From: Nitriliruptorales bacterium | GTDB lineage: Bacteria; Actinomycetota; Nitriliruptoria; Euzebyales; Egibacteraceae | Direction of reading: 5' to 3' | DNA length: 24,854 bases | NCBI GenBank assembly: GCA_007126835.1 | Contig: SLAO01000160.1 | Location: 1 to 24,854 of the forward strand | Shown here: in pieces, positions 15,573-22,051 of the stretch | Layout: every line of letters starts with the position of its first letter | Numbering within the stretch: the stretch's first letter is position 1 | Position numbers and translations under genes: made by a program | The notes under the pieces: model-generated | Databases searched by the model: none | What the model was told of the DNA's origin: nothing | Seen by the model: the letters and a program-made list of their open reading frames with translations, nothing else

Positions 15573-15860
15573 TCACCGCCCCAGGAAGCGCTCGAGACCC
15601 TTGATGGGCCCGACCTCGCGGATGCGCTCGAAGGCACGTCCCTCGATGCGCTTGACCTCGGCGATCGTCAAGCCGAGACGCTCTGCCACCTCGCCCGGCT
15701 TGGCGGGCGTGCCGTCGACCAGGCCCATGCGCAGCTCGATGACCTGACGCTCGATCTCGGGTAGCCGCTGGAGCACGCCCGACAGCTTCGAGCGCAACGC
15801 CTTGACGGCTGGGTCGTCCCCGCCGTCTCGTCGTGATCCTTGCCGAGGCTGCTCGCTCAT
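15573..15860 (-). CDS. Stand-alone sigma-70 region 4 protein
   Basis: A 95-aa protein with only a sigma region 4. LPEIERQVIELRMGLVDGTP (about 33-52) and EVAERLGLTIAEVKRIEGRAFERIRE (about 57-82) resemble the -35-binding helix-turn-helix of the primary sigma factor, whose matching parts are LPxREReVIxLRyGL and the xRIRQIExRAL recognition helix. Regions 1-3 are absent, and the upstream sequence in this frame shows no sign of them. The N-terminus is charged and probably flexible. Alone it could bind the beta flap and compete at or modulate -35 recognition, or act as a DNA-binding regulator; this is inference. The start has TAGCAT 6 nt upstream rather than a Shine-Dalgarno. It precedes pdtaS and may be cotranscribed. 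Confidence 0.85.
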   Translation of the reverse strand: MSEQPRQGSRRDGGDDPAVKALRSKLSGVLQRLPEIERQVIELRMGLVDGTPAKPGEVAERLGLTIAEVKRIEGRAFERIREVGPIKGLERFLGR

Positions 15861-15866
15861 ACGGCG

Positions 15867-15872
15867 ATGCTA
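15867..15872 (-). promoter_or_regulatory. Candidate leaderless -10 box of the sigma-4 gene
   Basis: TAGCAT on the minus strand, 6 nt (CGCCGT) before the ATG at 15860. Compatible with a leaderless transcript covering the sigma-4 protein and perhaps pdtaS. Confidence 0.45.
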
Positions 15873-15965
15873 CCGCCTGACCCGGGGGTTCGGCCGGCCC
15901 GACCGGACCGGTCCGTCGGGCACATCGTCGGGGATCGTCCATCCGGACGCTGCACAGCGGAACGC

Positions 15966-15971
15966 TAGGCT
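15966..15971 (+). promoter_or_regulatory. Candidate leaderless -10 box of the 15980 gene
   Basis: TAGGCT followed by 8 nt and the GTG at 15980, with no Shine-Dalgarno. It supports the GTG as the true start. Confidence 0.45.
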
Positions 15972-15979
15972 CGGCAGCG

Positions 15980-17020
15980 GTGGACGAACTCGACATGCAA
16001 GACCTCCAACGGCTGGTGGACGCCGCCGACGATGCCGCGCTGCTGCGCGCGGTCGACGGCCTGGCCTCGAGCCGCCAGTGGGACGCCCTGGCCGACCTGG
16101 CGCGACGATGCCGCGACGCCGTCGAGCTCGGCAAGCAGCTGTGGGGCGTCGCGACGCACATCGACTACCGGCTGGCGCTGGAAGGACCGGCGGAGCACGC
16201 GGGTCGGGTCCTGCGACCCGGCGCGGGCCGGTTCGCGCTCGGGCCCTTGACCGAGGTGGCCGCCGCCTCGCACGACTGGACGTCGCTCGCCCCCCACCTG
16301 GAAGACCCGGCTGCGCTCCAGACCGTCGCTCAAGAGCGCGTCATCCGCGGGGAGGACCTCCGCGGACGGCTCGGACCCGAGCCGGTCGAGCTCCCGCTCG
16401 TGCTGGCGGGTTGGGAGCCCGACTATGCCTTGCCGCGGTACCGGGATCGCTCGGCGCTGTTTCCCTCACCGCCCGTGGCGGCGCCGGCCGGGCCAGCCCG
16501 CGCCCTGTCAACGGCCGTGCGAGAGCCCGGTGATGCCGCCGGCGTGGCGTTGGCCGAGGCCGTGGAAGCATGGACGGCCGAGTCCGACGGCTCCGCCGAG
16601 GTCGCGACCGTCCGCGGGGACGCGTCCGACGCGGTGGGGGCGCTGGCGTCCGAAGCGGTGGTCACCGAGCTGCAGCCGTCCGAAGCGATGGCGCTGGTGC
16701 AGTGGGTCGCCGCCAGCGGCGGGGCCCGGGGACGCCGGCGCGGCGGGGCGGCGGGGCGGTTCACCGCGTGGTGGGTCGCCGCGGCCTTAACCGGATTGCC
16801 GTGGCCGGACGACGAAGCCGAGCTCGACATGTTCGCCGAGGAGCTGGGCGAGGCCATCGAGGAGCTGACCTGGCTGCGGTGGCGCCACCCGACCCCCGAG
16901 ACCGGCTGGACGCTGCGCCTGGCGGTAGGCGACCCGGTTGACGGGCTGGCGTGGGCGATCGACGCGTACGACGCAGTCCCCGACGACGTCCAGGCCCGCC
17001 CGGCCGCCGCCGAGGCCTAG
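15980..17020 (+). CDS. Hypothetical actinobacterial protein
   Basis: A 346-aa protein that I do not recognise as a named family. The N-terminal half looks all-helical (LQRLVDAADDAALLRAVDGLASSRQWDALADLARRC), similar in style to HEAT or TPR-like solenoids, and contains the strongly structured stretch GAGRFALGPLTEVAAASHDW. A Pro/Ala linker lies near residues 165-180. The C-terminal half has Trp-rich helices (FTAWWVAAALTGLPWP, ELTWLRWRHP) and the closing GDPVDGLAWAIDAYD. No signal peptide or membrane segment is seen, so it is likely cytoplasmic. The GTG start follows a TANNNT box at leaderless distance; an ATG five codons later is the alternative. It is followed by DUF5317 only 9 nt downstream, so the two are likely cotranscribed. 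Confidence 0.8.
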   Translation: MDELDMQDLQRLVDAADDAALLRAVDGLASSRQWDALADLARRCRDAVELGKQLWGVATHIDYRLALEGPAEHAGRVLRPGAGRFALGPLTEVAAASHDWTSLAPHLEDPAALQTVAQERVIRGEDLRGRLGPEPVELPLVLAGWEPDYALPRYRDRSALFPSPPVAAPAGPARALSTAVREPGDAAGVALAEAVEAWTAESDGSAEVATVRGDASDAVGALASEAVVTELQPSEAMALVQWVAASGGARGRRRGGAAGRFTAWWVAAALTGLPWPDDEAELDMFAEELGEAIEELTWLRWRHPTPETGWTLRLAVGDPVDGLAWAIDAYDAVPDDVQARPAAAEA

Positions 17021-17029
17021 GCCTTCACC

Positions 17030-17587
17030 GTGCTGCTCGCGCTCGTCACCCTCGTGCCCGCGGTGCTCGTCGGGTACTTGCGCGGCGGGCGTCTGCGGCG
17101 GCTGACCGAGGTCCGCCTGGCTGGGCTGCCGGTGATCGGCGTGGCCGTGGCCGCGCAGGCAGCGCTTGGGTTGCTGTCGCTGGTGGACGGACCCGTCGAG
17201 ACGGTCGGCAGGGGCTTGCTGGTCGCGAGCCTGGCCGCGGTGCTGGCCTTCGTGTGGATCAACAGGCGACTGCCCGGCATGTGGCTGGTGGCCATCGGGT
17301 TCCTGTTGAACGCGGCGGTGATCTTGCCCAACGGCGCGATGCCCGTCTCGCCCGAGGCGATCGCCGCGCTGGGCGGCGACGGCGCCATCGACGAGGGCAA
17401 GCACCGCTTGCTGACCGACGGTGACGTGCTGCCGTGGCTCGCCGACGTGATCCCCGTCCCGGGCCTGCGCATCATCGTCAGCATCGGCGACATCCTCCTG
17501 GCGCTTGGAGTCGCCGTGCTCGTTGCGCGCCTGATGCGCGGGCTTCCCCGCCATGCGCGTTCAGCGCGCGAGCACCGGCTGGCGTGA
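17030..17587 (+). CDS. DUF5317-family membrane protein
   Basis: A 185-aa integral membrane protein with about five hydrophobic segments (near 1-16, 33-55, 61-78, 83-99 and 144-166). The conserved loop NGAMPVSPEAIAALGG, then KHRLLTDGDVLPWLADVIPVP and ISIGDILLALGV, match what I recall of DUF5317. Function is unknown. The GTG start lies 9 nt after the stop of the preceding gene, so the pair probably forms one operon. The C-terminus is short and basic. A 638-base stretch without a confident gene follows. Confidence 0.88.
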   Translation: MLLALVTLVPAVLVGYLRGGRLRRLTEVRLAGLPVIGVAVAAQAALGLLSLVDGPVETVGRGLLVASLAAVLAFVWINRRLPGMWLVAIGFLLNAAVILPNGAMPVSPEAIAALGGDGAIDEGKHRLLTDGDVLPWLADVIPVPGLRIIVSIGDILLALGVAVLVARLMRGLPRHARSAREHRLA

Positions 17588-17630
17588 CACGCGTGCGTGC
17601 TCGGCTGTGGCTCGACCTTGGGTGAGCACA

Positions 17631-17710
17631 CTCGCTTGGGCCTGCTCTGGTGGGCTTGGGCCGGTACTTGCTCGGCTGGAACGGTTCTGGTCGGCTTGGG
17701 CCGGTTCAGG
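17631..17710 (+). repeat. Degenerate 20-bp tandem array (four units)
   Basis: Four consecutive 20-bp units at 17631, 17651, 17671 and 17691 align to the approximate consensus TCGGCTTGGGCCGGTTCTGG, matching it at about 15, 17, 13 and 19 of 20 positions by hand alignment. GGCTTGGGCCGGT recurs exactly at 17653 and 17693, two periods apart. Confidence 0.6.
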
Positions 17711-17712
17711 CC

Positions 17713-17740
17713 GGTATGGGCTTGTCGGTATGGGCTTGTC
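17713..17740 (+). repeat. Perfect 14-bp tandem duplication
   Basis: GGTATGGGCTTGTC occurs twice back to back (17713-17726 and 17727-17740), next to the end of the 20-bp array and sharing its GGGCTT core. Confidence 0.85.
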
Positions 17741-17841
17741 CAGCCAGGTTTATGTTGGTCTGGGCCGCCTCCGGGGGCCCGGTTACGGCGGACCGGTCCC
17801 CCGCGCTGCTAACTGGCGTGGACAGATCGTGACAATCTTCG

Positions 17842-17889
17842 CGCGACTGGTACATCTGCACGAGATCTCGTGCAGATGTACCAGTCGCG
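17842..17889. repeat. Perfect 48-bp palindrome
   Basis: Each 24-bp arm runs CGCGACTGGTACATCTGC and then ACGAGA. The right arm is its exact reverse complement with no spacer, centred on AGATCT at 17865/17866. Symmetry stops at 17841/17890. As RNA it could only form a tightly closed hairpin; as DNA it could be a cruciform or a multi-dimer operator. It is less GC-rich than its surroundings and has no T-tract. Confidence 0.95.
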
Positions 17890-18108
17890 GCGCACACACC
17901 GGAGCAAACCACCCAGATAGACGGGCACGTGGCCGTGGGGAACAGCGACGACGTCGGGACAAGACGTCCAAACCGCCTCGAAGCGGGCGCTCACGCGCGC
18001 TGGGCTCCACCTGGGCCCCTGCTGGCGAGCCAACGGCGGCCGATCTCTGCGGCCTTGCCCGACTTTTCCCATCTCGAACTGCTGCTGACGAGGACGGACC
18101 CTGATCTC

Positions 18109-18144
18109 ATCGAGGCGCTCAAGGCCATCGAGGCGCTCAAGGCC
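18109..18144 (+). repeat. Perfect 18-bp tandem duplication
   Basis: ATCGAGGCGCTCAAGGCC occurs twice in direct succession (18109-18126, 18127-18144). It keeps the reading frame of the possible remnant. Confidence 0.9.
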
Positions 18145-18175
18145 GGAGCGATCAGCGGACGCGCCGGCACGGTGC

Positions 18176-18193
18176 GCATAGGAAGCATAGGAA
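18176..18193 (+). repeat. Perfect 9-bp tandem duplication
   Basis: GCATAGGAA occurs twice in direct succession, 33 bases beyond the sigH-rsrA operon end. It falls at the end of the possible remnant frame. Confidence 0.85.
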
Positions 18194-18225
18194 GTTGACC
18201 CCCAAAGACGCGACCTTGCGGTGCG

Positions 18226-18459
18226 CTACGCCTCCGGGGACTGCAGCCGACCGAGCACGCGGTCCACCAGCCCCGAAGGGGCTTGCTCGCGGCACCGATT
18301 GGCGAGCAGCGCCTTCAACTCGCGCTCGAAGTCCGCGCGATCCAGGCAGGGCGGGCAGTCGGACAGGTGTTCGGCCACGACTGTCTCAACATCACCCTCG
18401 ATCTCGCCATCGAGGTAGGTGCCCAGCGACGTGAGGATCTGCCGACAGGTCTCGTCCAT
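18226..18459 (-). CDS. rsrA: Zinc anti-sigma factor, RsrA/RshA type
   Basis: A 77-aa ZAS-domain anti-sigma factor that binds the adjacent ECF sigma and releases it on thiol oxidation. His31-x3-Cys35-x2-Cys38 is the diagnostic motif (EHLSDCPPC). Cys5 (ETCRQIL) corresponds to the redox-active Cys11 of Streptomyces RsrA, which disulfide-bonds with the last cysteine of the motif (Cys44 there, Cys38 here); Cys56 matches the LxxRC position. The family is named for the mycothiol system, which it helps to regulate. Its ATG shares one base with the sigma factor's TGA (TGATG), so translation is coupled. It is shorter than RsrA, lacking the long C-terminal tail. Confidence 0.94.
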   Translation of the reverse strand: MDETCRQILTSLGTYLDGEIEGDVETVVAEHLSDCPPCLDRADFERELKALLANRCREQAPSGLVDRVLGRLQSPEA

Positions 18460-19118
18460 CAGGCGATCGCTCCTCCGTCCTCGTTGTTGTCCGGCGCGGC
18501 GACGAGTCCACGCCGCGTCGCCAGGTCGTACAACGCCCGTTGGAGCTGTGCTCTTCCCCGATGCAGCCGGCTCATGACCGTGCCGATCGGGGTTTCCATG
18601 ATTTCGGCGATCTCGGCGTAGCTGAACCCCTCCACGTCGGCCAGGTAGACCGCGATGCGAAACTGCTCGGGCAGGTCGGCAAGAGCCGCCTTGACCTCAT
18701 CGTCGGTGAGGTGCTCGAGCACCTCGACCTCGGCTGCAGCGTGCGTCGACGAGCTGATCCGGTCGTAGAGGCTGAACTCCTCATCAGCGTCGGCGGAGAC
18801 CTCGTCGGGTCGTCGTTGCTCGCGCCGGTAGGCGTTGATGTAGGTGTTGGTCAGGATCCGGTACAGCCAGGCCTTGAGGTTGGTGCCCGGCCGGAACTGG
18901 TGGAACTTGTCGAAGGCCTTCGTGAACGTTTCTTGGACGAGGTCCTCGGCGTCCGCGGGGTTGCGCGTGTAGCGAAGCGCGGCGGAGTACAAGGCGTCCA
19001 GGTGAGGAACCGCATCGCGGACGAAGGTCTCGTGGCGCTGCTCGTCGGTGAGCTCCTGTCGCGTCGTGCCACCCCCGCCGGCCGTGCCCTCCGGACGTGA
19101 TCCGCCCGGTTGACCCAT
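18459..19118 (-). CDS. sigH: ECF sigma factor, SigR/SigH type
   Basis: A 219-aa ECF12-type sigma factor for thiol-oxidative stress. Region 2 has LYSAALRYTRNPADAEDLVQ, then ETFTKAF and NLKAWLYRILTNTYIN (about 45-100). Region 4 has LPEQFRIAVYLADVEGFSYAEIAEIM, then GTVMSRLHRGRAQLQRAL (about 155-205), whose GTVMSRLHRGR is standard. It would direct thioredoxin and mycothiol genes. I choose ATG 19118 (MGQPGGSRPE), which has GGAG at good spacing; the longer frame would need a TTG at 19148. The anti-sigma gene overlaps its stop. I do not see the GGAAT/GTT autoregulatory promoter expected of this class in the 149 nt upstream, though an AT-rich patch is present. Confidence 0.96.
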   Translation of the reverse strand: MGQPGGSRPEGTAGGGGTTRQELTDEQRHETFVRDAVPHLDALYSAALRYTRNPADAEDLVQETFTKAFDKFHQFRPGTNLKAWLYRILTNTYINAYRREQRRPDEVSADADEEFSLYDRISSSTHAAAEVEVLEHLTDDEVKAALADLPEQFRIAVYLADVEGFSYAEIAEIMETPIGTVMSRLHRGRAQLQRALYDLATRRGLVAAPDNNEDGGAIA

Positions 19119-19212
19119 CGCTTCTCCGTCCCCTCGCGTCTGCCTCAATGGTCACCTGTCACGGCGGGAGTCTATCGGGCCGCTCCGCTCCACACCCTTC
19201 GACAGATACCCC

Positions 19213-19241
19213 TAGACTTTTACGTATCTTTCATGTATTGT
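19213..19241 (+). promoter_or_regulatory. Candidate promoter of the acidic membrane protein gene
   Basis: TAGACT (19213-19218), 17 nt, then TATTGT (19236-19241). Transcription would start near 19248, with AAGGGG at 19256-19261 as ribosome site 6 nt before the ATG. It lies in an unusually AT-rich 65-bp patch shared with the divergent sigH upstream region. Confidence 0.5.
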
Positions 19242-19267
19242 CATGTCTCTCAATTAAGGGGCATGAT

Positions 19268-20227
19268 ATGGCACGGCATCCGTTAGCAGACTGGCTGGAC
19301 GCTGGCGATCACCCACCCGAGCCGGAGCCCGGCGTCGCCGCTGAGTCGAAGCCCGCTCGCCGGGGGCGGCGCTGGCGGCTGCTGACGATGGCAGCGCTGC
19401 CGTGGGCGGTGCTGGCTGGCGTGCTGGTAGGGGCAGGGGGGACCTCCGCGGGACAGTCGGACGAAGGCGACGGCGCTGATGGCGTCACCGGCACCGCCGA
19501 CATCACCGAGCACGATCCTCACGACTCCGAGGACGCCGAACACGACGCCTCCGACCCCGACGCCGAGCACAACGCCGACGCCGACGCCGAACAGGACGCC
19601 GACGCCGACGCCGAACAGGACACCGACGCCGACGCCCCGTCGGCCATTCGGGAGCCCGTGGGCGACGCACCCACCTTGCTGACCGAACCGCCCAGCGCGG
19701 TCACGGCGGCAGCGACCGTTGCGGTGCGCGACCACGTCAACGCCACGGACGGCCCGACCAGGCGCTACGCCGACCTGGTGGTCGCCGAGGAGGCGGAGTC
19801 CACCGGGAGCGCGTGGATCGTGCGCATCACTGCCGCCGTGCTCGAGGGCGACGAGCAGGAGTGGGTCTCCGGCGCGCTGGAGCGCTATGCCGTGCCGGTC
19901 AGCCCCGAGGGCCGCGTGCTGGACACCCCTTGGCGCGTGGGCGACCCAAGCGCGGACGAGGACCCGGCCCCCCTCGAGGCTCGCTGGCAACCCGCCGGCG
20001 AGCACGACGCAGACGAACCGTCCGACACGCACCACGAACACAGAGACGCGGTCGTCGACGCGCTACAGGCTGCCGGCTATCGCGGGCGCGATGTGGCGCT
20101 GGAGAAAGGCGTCGAGGATGCCGCGTTGCTGCGCGCGACGTTTCGCGAGGCCGGCCAGCACCACGCGGTGTGGCTGACCACCGAACCCGAGGTGCGGGTG
20201 CTGGGCGCACGCGCCAGTCCTCAGTGA
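19268..20227 (+). CDS. Membrane-anchored protein with acidic repeat linker
   Basis: A 319-aa single-pass protein. Residues 1-36 are probably cytoplasmic and end in a basic RRGRRWR; 38-57 form one membrane helix; 64-124 are a very acidic Asp/Glu/Ala/His linker with tandem ADADAEQD repeats. Residues about 140-319 form a folded domain (AAATVAVRDHVNATDGPTRR, then RITAAVLEGDEQEWVSGALERYAVPVSPEGRVLDTPWRV). That region resembles the NTF2-like fold of VirB8/TcpC conjugation proteins in general pattern only; this is a weak inference. ATG 19268 has a strong AAGGGG and its own promoter-like pair, so the longer upstream frame is rejected. It diverges from sigH-rsrA. No conjugation genes are nearby, so a housekeeping role is more likely. 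Confidence 0.85.
   Translation: MARHPLADWLDAGDHPPEPEPGVAAESKPARRGRRWRLLTMAALPWAVLAGVLVGAGGTSAGQSDEGDGADGVTGTADITEHDPHDSEDAEHDASDPDAEHNADADAEQDADADAEQDTDADAPSAIREPVGDAPTLLTEPPSAVTAAATVAVRDHVNATDGPTRRYADLVVAEEAESTGSAWIVRITAAVLEGDEQEWVSGALERYAVPVSPEGRVLDTPWRVGDPSADEDPAPLEARWQPAGEHDADEPSDTHHEHRDAVVDALQAAGYRGRDVALEKGVEDAALLRATFREAGQHHAVWLTTEPEVRVLGARASPQ
19574..19621 (+). repeat. Perfect 24-bp coding tandem repeat in the acidic linker
   Basis: A 24-bp unit beginning GCCGACGCCGACGCC occurs twice exactly (19574-19597 and 19598-19621), followed by a partial third copy with one change. Each unit encodes the eight residues ADADAEQD, so copy-number change would lengthen or shorten the linker without a frameshift. 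Confidence 0.85.
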
Positions 20228-20299
20228 GCCATTGCCCGAACCGCCGGAGCCGCCCAGCCCGATCGCCGCCGCGCTTGCCAACGTGAGAAAGGTCCCACC

Positions 20300-20725
20300 G
20301 TGCCCACCGTCCTGGCCAACCACGCTGGCAGCGACCAGCGCGCCACCCAACCTCGCCTGGCGCGCATGGCGCGTGCCTTTGCGGTGCTGTTCCTCGAGGT
20401 GGAGGCCGGGCAGCGGTCCCGCCAGCAACTGCAGCGGTTGATGTGCCCCGTGCTGTTCGCTCGACTCGACCAGGTGTGGGTCCGTCCCCAGGACTCCGCA
20501 GGGCGGGTGCTCGCCGTCCACGGGGTGGCGGTGACCCCGGGCCGCTACGAGGTGGTCGCCGTCGTCGAGCGCGGACCGCGCGTCGCGGCGTTGGCGTTCA
20601 CCCTGCGTCGCGGGACGTGGGGCTGGCGGGTCGATGCGCTCGCGCGGCCGGAGGACGGTCCGCTTCCCGAGCCAGCCTACCCCGTGCCCCGCGACGAGCC
20701 GGACATCTTCGAGCTCGTCGTGTGA
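20300..20725 (+). CDS. DUF6459-like (Rv3-type) small protein
   Basis: A 141-aa protein matching the pattern I recall for DUF6459, a small actinobacterial family often encoded close to secA. A helical part (ARAFAVLFLEVEAGQRSRQQLQRLMCPVLFARL, about 23-56) is followed by a beta-rich domain (VLAVHGVAVTPGRYEVVAVVERGPRVAALAFTLRRGTWGWRVDAL, about 70-114). The tail is Pro/Glu-rich. Function is unknown; the fold suggests an NTF2-like domain. The GTG start has GAAAGG at good spacing. It lies 72 nt after the acidic membrane protein. The family identification is by memory of sequence pattern and by position near secA. Confidence 0.75.
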   Translation: MPTVLANHAGSDQRATQPRLARMARAFAVLFLEVEAGQRSRQQLQRLMCPVLFARLDQVWVRPQDSAGRVLAVHGVAVTPGRYEVVAVVERGPRVAALAFTLRRGTWGWRVDALARPEDGPLPEPAYPVPRDEPDIFELVV

Positions 20726-20822
20726 GCCGCAACGGTGGCTCTGGAGCCTGCCCGCTGGTCCCTGCGGACTCCGCGCCAGGGCCCGTCGTCGCGCCAGCGT
20801 GGCACAGGAAAGGCGGGCCCAG

Positions 20823-20828
20823 TAGCCT
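20823..20828 (+). promoter_or_regulatory. Candidate leaderless -10 box of the M23 peptidase gene
   Basis: TAGCCT, then 7 nt (GCTCGCT), then the ATG at 20836, without a Shine-Dalgarno. This also supports the chosen start. Confidence 0.45.
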
Positions 20829-20835
20829 GCTCGCT

Positions 20836-22047
20836 ATGCGTGCCCACATCCGCACGCCACAGACCCTTCGGGCGGGGGTTGTGGTCCTGGTCGCAGCTTC
20901 GCTCGCACTCGCGGGGCCCATCGGGCATCCCGCCGGGCTCGCGGATCCCAGGATCGAGGACGCCGAGGAGGCCACGTCCGAGCGGCAGGCCAAGCTCGAC
21001 GAGTTGCTGGCCGACATCGACGAGCTCGAAGCCGAAGCCAGCGATCTTCGCGCAGAACTCGGTGAACTCGAAGCGGTGGAGGCTCGCCACGACAGCCAAG
21101 CGAGCGAGGCGGCCGAGTCCGTTCGCGACCAGATCCGGCACTCGTACAAGCGCGGTAGCGCCGATCCCCTGCTGGCGATCGTGGCCGCGGACGGACCGGG
21201 CACCGCCACGCAGCAGGCCCGCGTCCTGGCCGTCCTGGCCAATCGCAACCGGCAAGACGCCGAGCTCGCGAGCGCCGCGCGACTGCGCACAGGTGCGAAC
21301 GCCGCGCGCGTCGCCGAGTTGGTGGACGCGCTCGAGGAGGCCGAAGCTGAGCTGTCGGAACGCGAGGACGAAGCCCGGCAACTGCTCGCCCAGGCAGAGG
21401 AGGAAGAAGCGGAGATGCGCGAGCAGGTCCGCCTAGAACGCGAGCGCGAACGTCAGCGCCAGCGGGAGCGCGAACGAAGAGCCGAGGAGCGCCGGCTAGC
21501 CGAGGCTCGGGCGTCCCGATCAAGCGAGCGGTCCGACACCGGCGCCGACGACAGCGCCGAGGAGGCCGACGACAGCGCCGACGAGGCCAGCGGCAGCGAG
21601 AGCAGCACGACCAGCGGATCGGGCAGCCAAGGCGCGCCGGTCCAAGGAGGAGTCGCCTGCCCGGTTGGCACGCCGCGCAACTTCAGCGACACCTACGGCG
21701 CTGCGCGTTCAGGCGGACGGTCGCACCAGGGCACGGACATCCTCGCCCCGATGGGTACGCCGATCTACGCCTACGAGGACGGCACGATCACGCGGTTGTC
21801 GAACAACCGGCTGGGCGGGATCACGCTGTACCTGCAGGGCGACAGCGGCAACCAGTACTACTACGCACACCTGCAGGGCTACGTCGGTGGCCTGTCGACG
21901 GGGCAGCGCGTCAGCGCCGGCGAGCAGATCGCGACCAACGGCGACACCGGCAACGCGCGGGGTATCCCCCACCTGCACATCGAGGTGATGCCCGGCGGGG
22001 GCGGCAACGTGAACCCGTACCCCTACATGCGCGAAGCCTGCGGCTGA
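20836..22047 (+). CDS. Secreted M23 (LytM-type) peptidase with coiled coil
   Basis: A 403-aa exported protein. A signal peptide covers about residues 1-26 (RTPQTLRAGVVVLVAASLALA). A long coiled coil follows (about 35-225, including ADIDELEAEASDLRAELGEL and an Arg/Glu-rich run near 195-225). A low-complexity Asp/Ser/Glu linker spans about 232-262. The M23 domain has zinc ligands His297 and Asp301 (HQGTD) and the HLH motif at 379-381, so it should be an active endopeptidase that cuts peptidoglycan cross-links, unlike EnvC-type activators that lack these residues. The coiled-coil-plus-M23 design is like EnvC/NlpD or RipA-type division hydrolases. ATG 20836 gives an intact signal peptide. Downstream Nudix fusion starts 4 nt after the stop. 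Confidence 0.93.
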   Translation: MRAHIRTPQTLRAGVVVLVAASLALAGPIGHPAGLADPRIEDAEEATSERQAKLDELLADIDELEAEASDLRAELGELEAVEARHDSQASEAAESVRDQIRHSYKRGSADPLLAIVAADGPGTATQQARVLAVLANRNRQDAELASAARLRTGANAARVAELVDALEEAEAELSEREDEARQLLAQAEEEEAEMREQVRLERERERQRQRERERRAEERRLAEARASRSSERSDTGADDSAEEADDSADEASGSESSTTSGSGSQGAPVQGGVACPVGTPRNFSDTYGAARSGGRSHQGTDILAPMGTPIYAYEDGTITRLSNNRLGGITLYLQGDSGNQYYYAHLQGYVGGLSTGQRVSAGEQIATNGDTGNARGIPHLHIEVMPGGGGNVNPYPYMREACG

Positions 22048-22051
22048 CGGC

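Larger units (their letters stand above)
17929..18198 (+). pseudogene. Possible gene remnant with duplicated IEALKA segment
   Basis: An 89-codon open frame starts GTG 40 nt after the palindrome. The first 45 residues look like random GC-rich translation, but the end (SHLELLLTRTDPDLIEAL, then KAIEALKAG and a TVRIGS-type tail) looks more protein-like. It contains an exact 18-bp tandem duplication that repeats AIEALK. I do not recognise the family. It could be the C-terminal fragment of a lost gene or chance. Confidence 0.25.
17588..18225. other. Gene-poor stretch with repeats and a long palindrome
   Basis: No convincing gene occupies these 638 bases. From left to right they hold a degenerate 20-bp tandem array (17631-17710), a perfect 14-bp duplication (17713-17740), a 48-bp perfect palindrome (17842-17889), and two small tandem duplications (18109-18144, 18176-18193). 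The left half of the plus strand is markedly G- and T-rich, unlike flanking genes. I see no tRNA fold. The stretch could be a decayed mobile or toxin-antitoxin locus, or an uncharacterised RNA region. Confidence 0.7.

Noticed and set aside
17553..18104. A 183-codon plus-strand frame through the palindrome
   Set aside because: Its composition is repetitive (Gly/Trp/Arg from the 20-bp array), it overlaps the DUF5317 gene and includes both palindrome arms. No domain is visible.
17588..18225. CRISPR array or tRNA in the gene-poor stretch
   Set aside because: The 20-bp units are adjacent with no unique spacers, and no cloverleaf with a CCA-end acceptor and T-loop was found.
19217..19244. ATGACA-16 nt-TAAAAG on the minus strand as a sigH promoter
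   Set aside because: The -10 lacks the final T and the spacing is short. In an AT-rich patch such matches arise easily.
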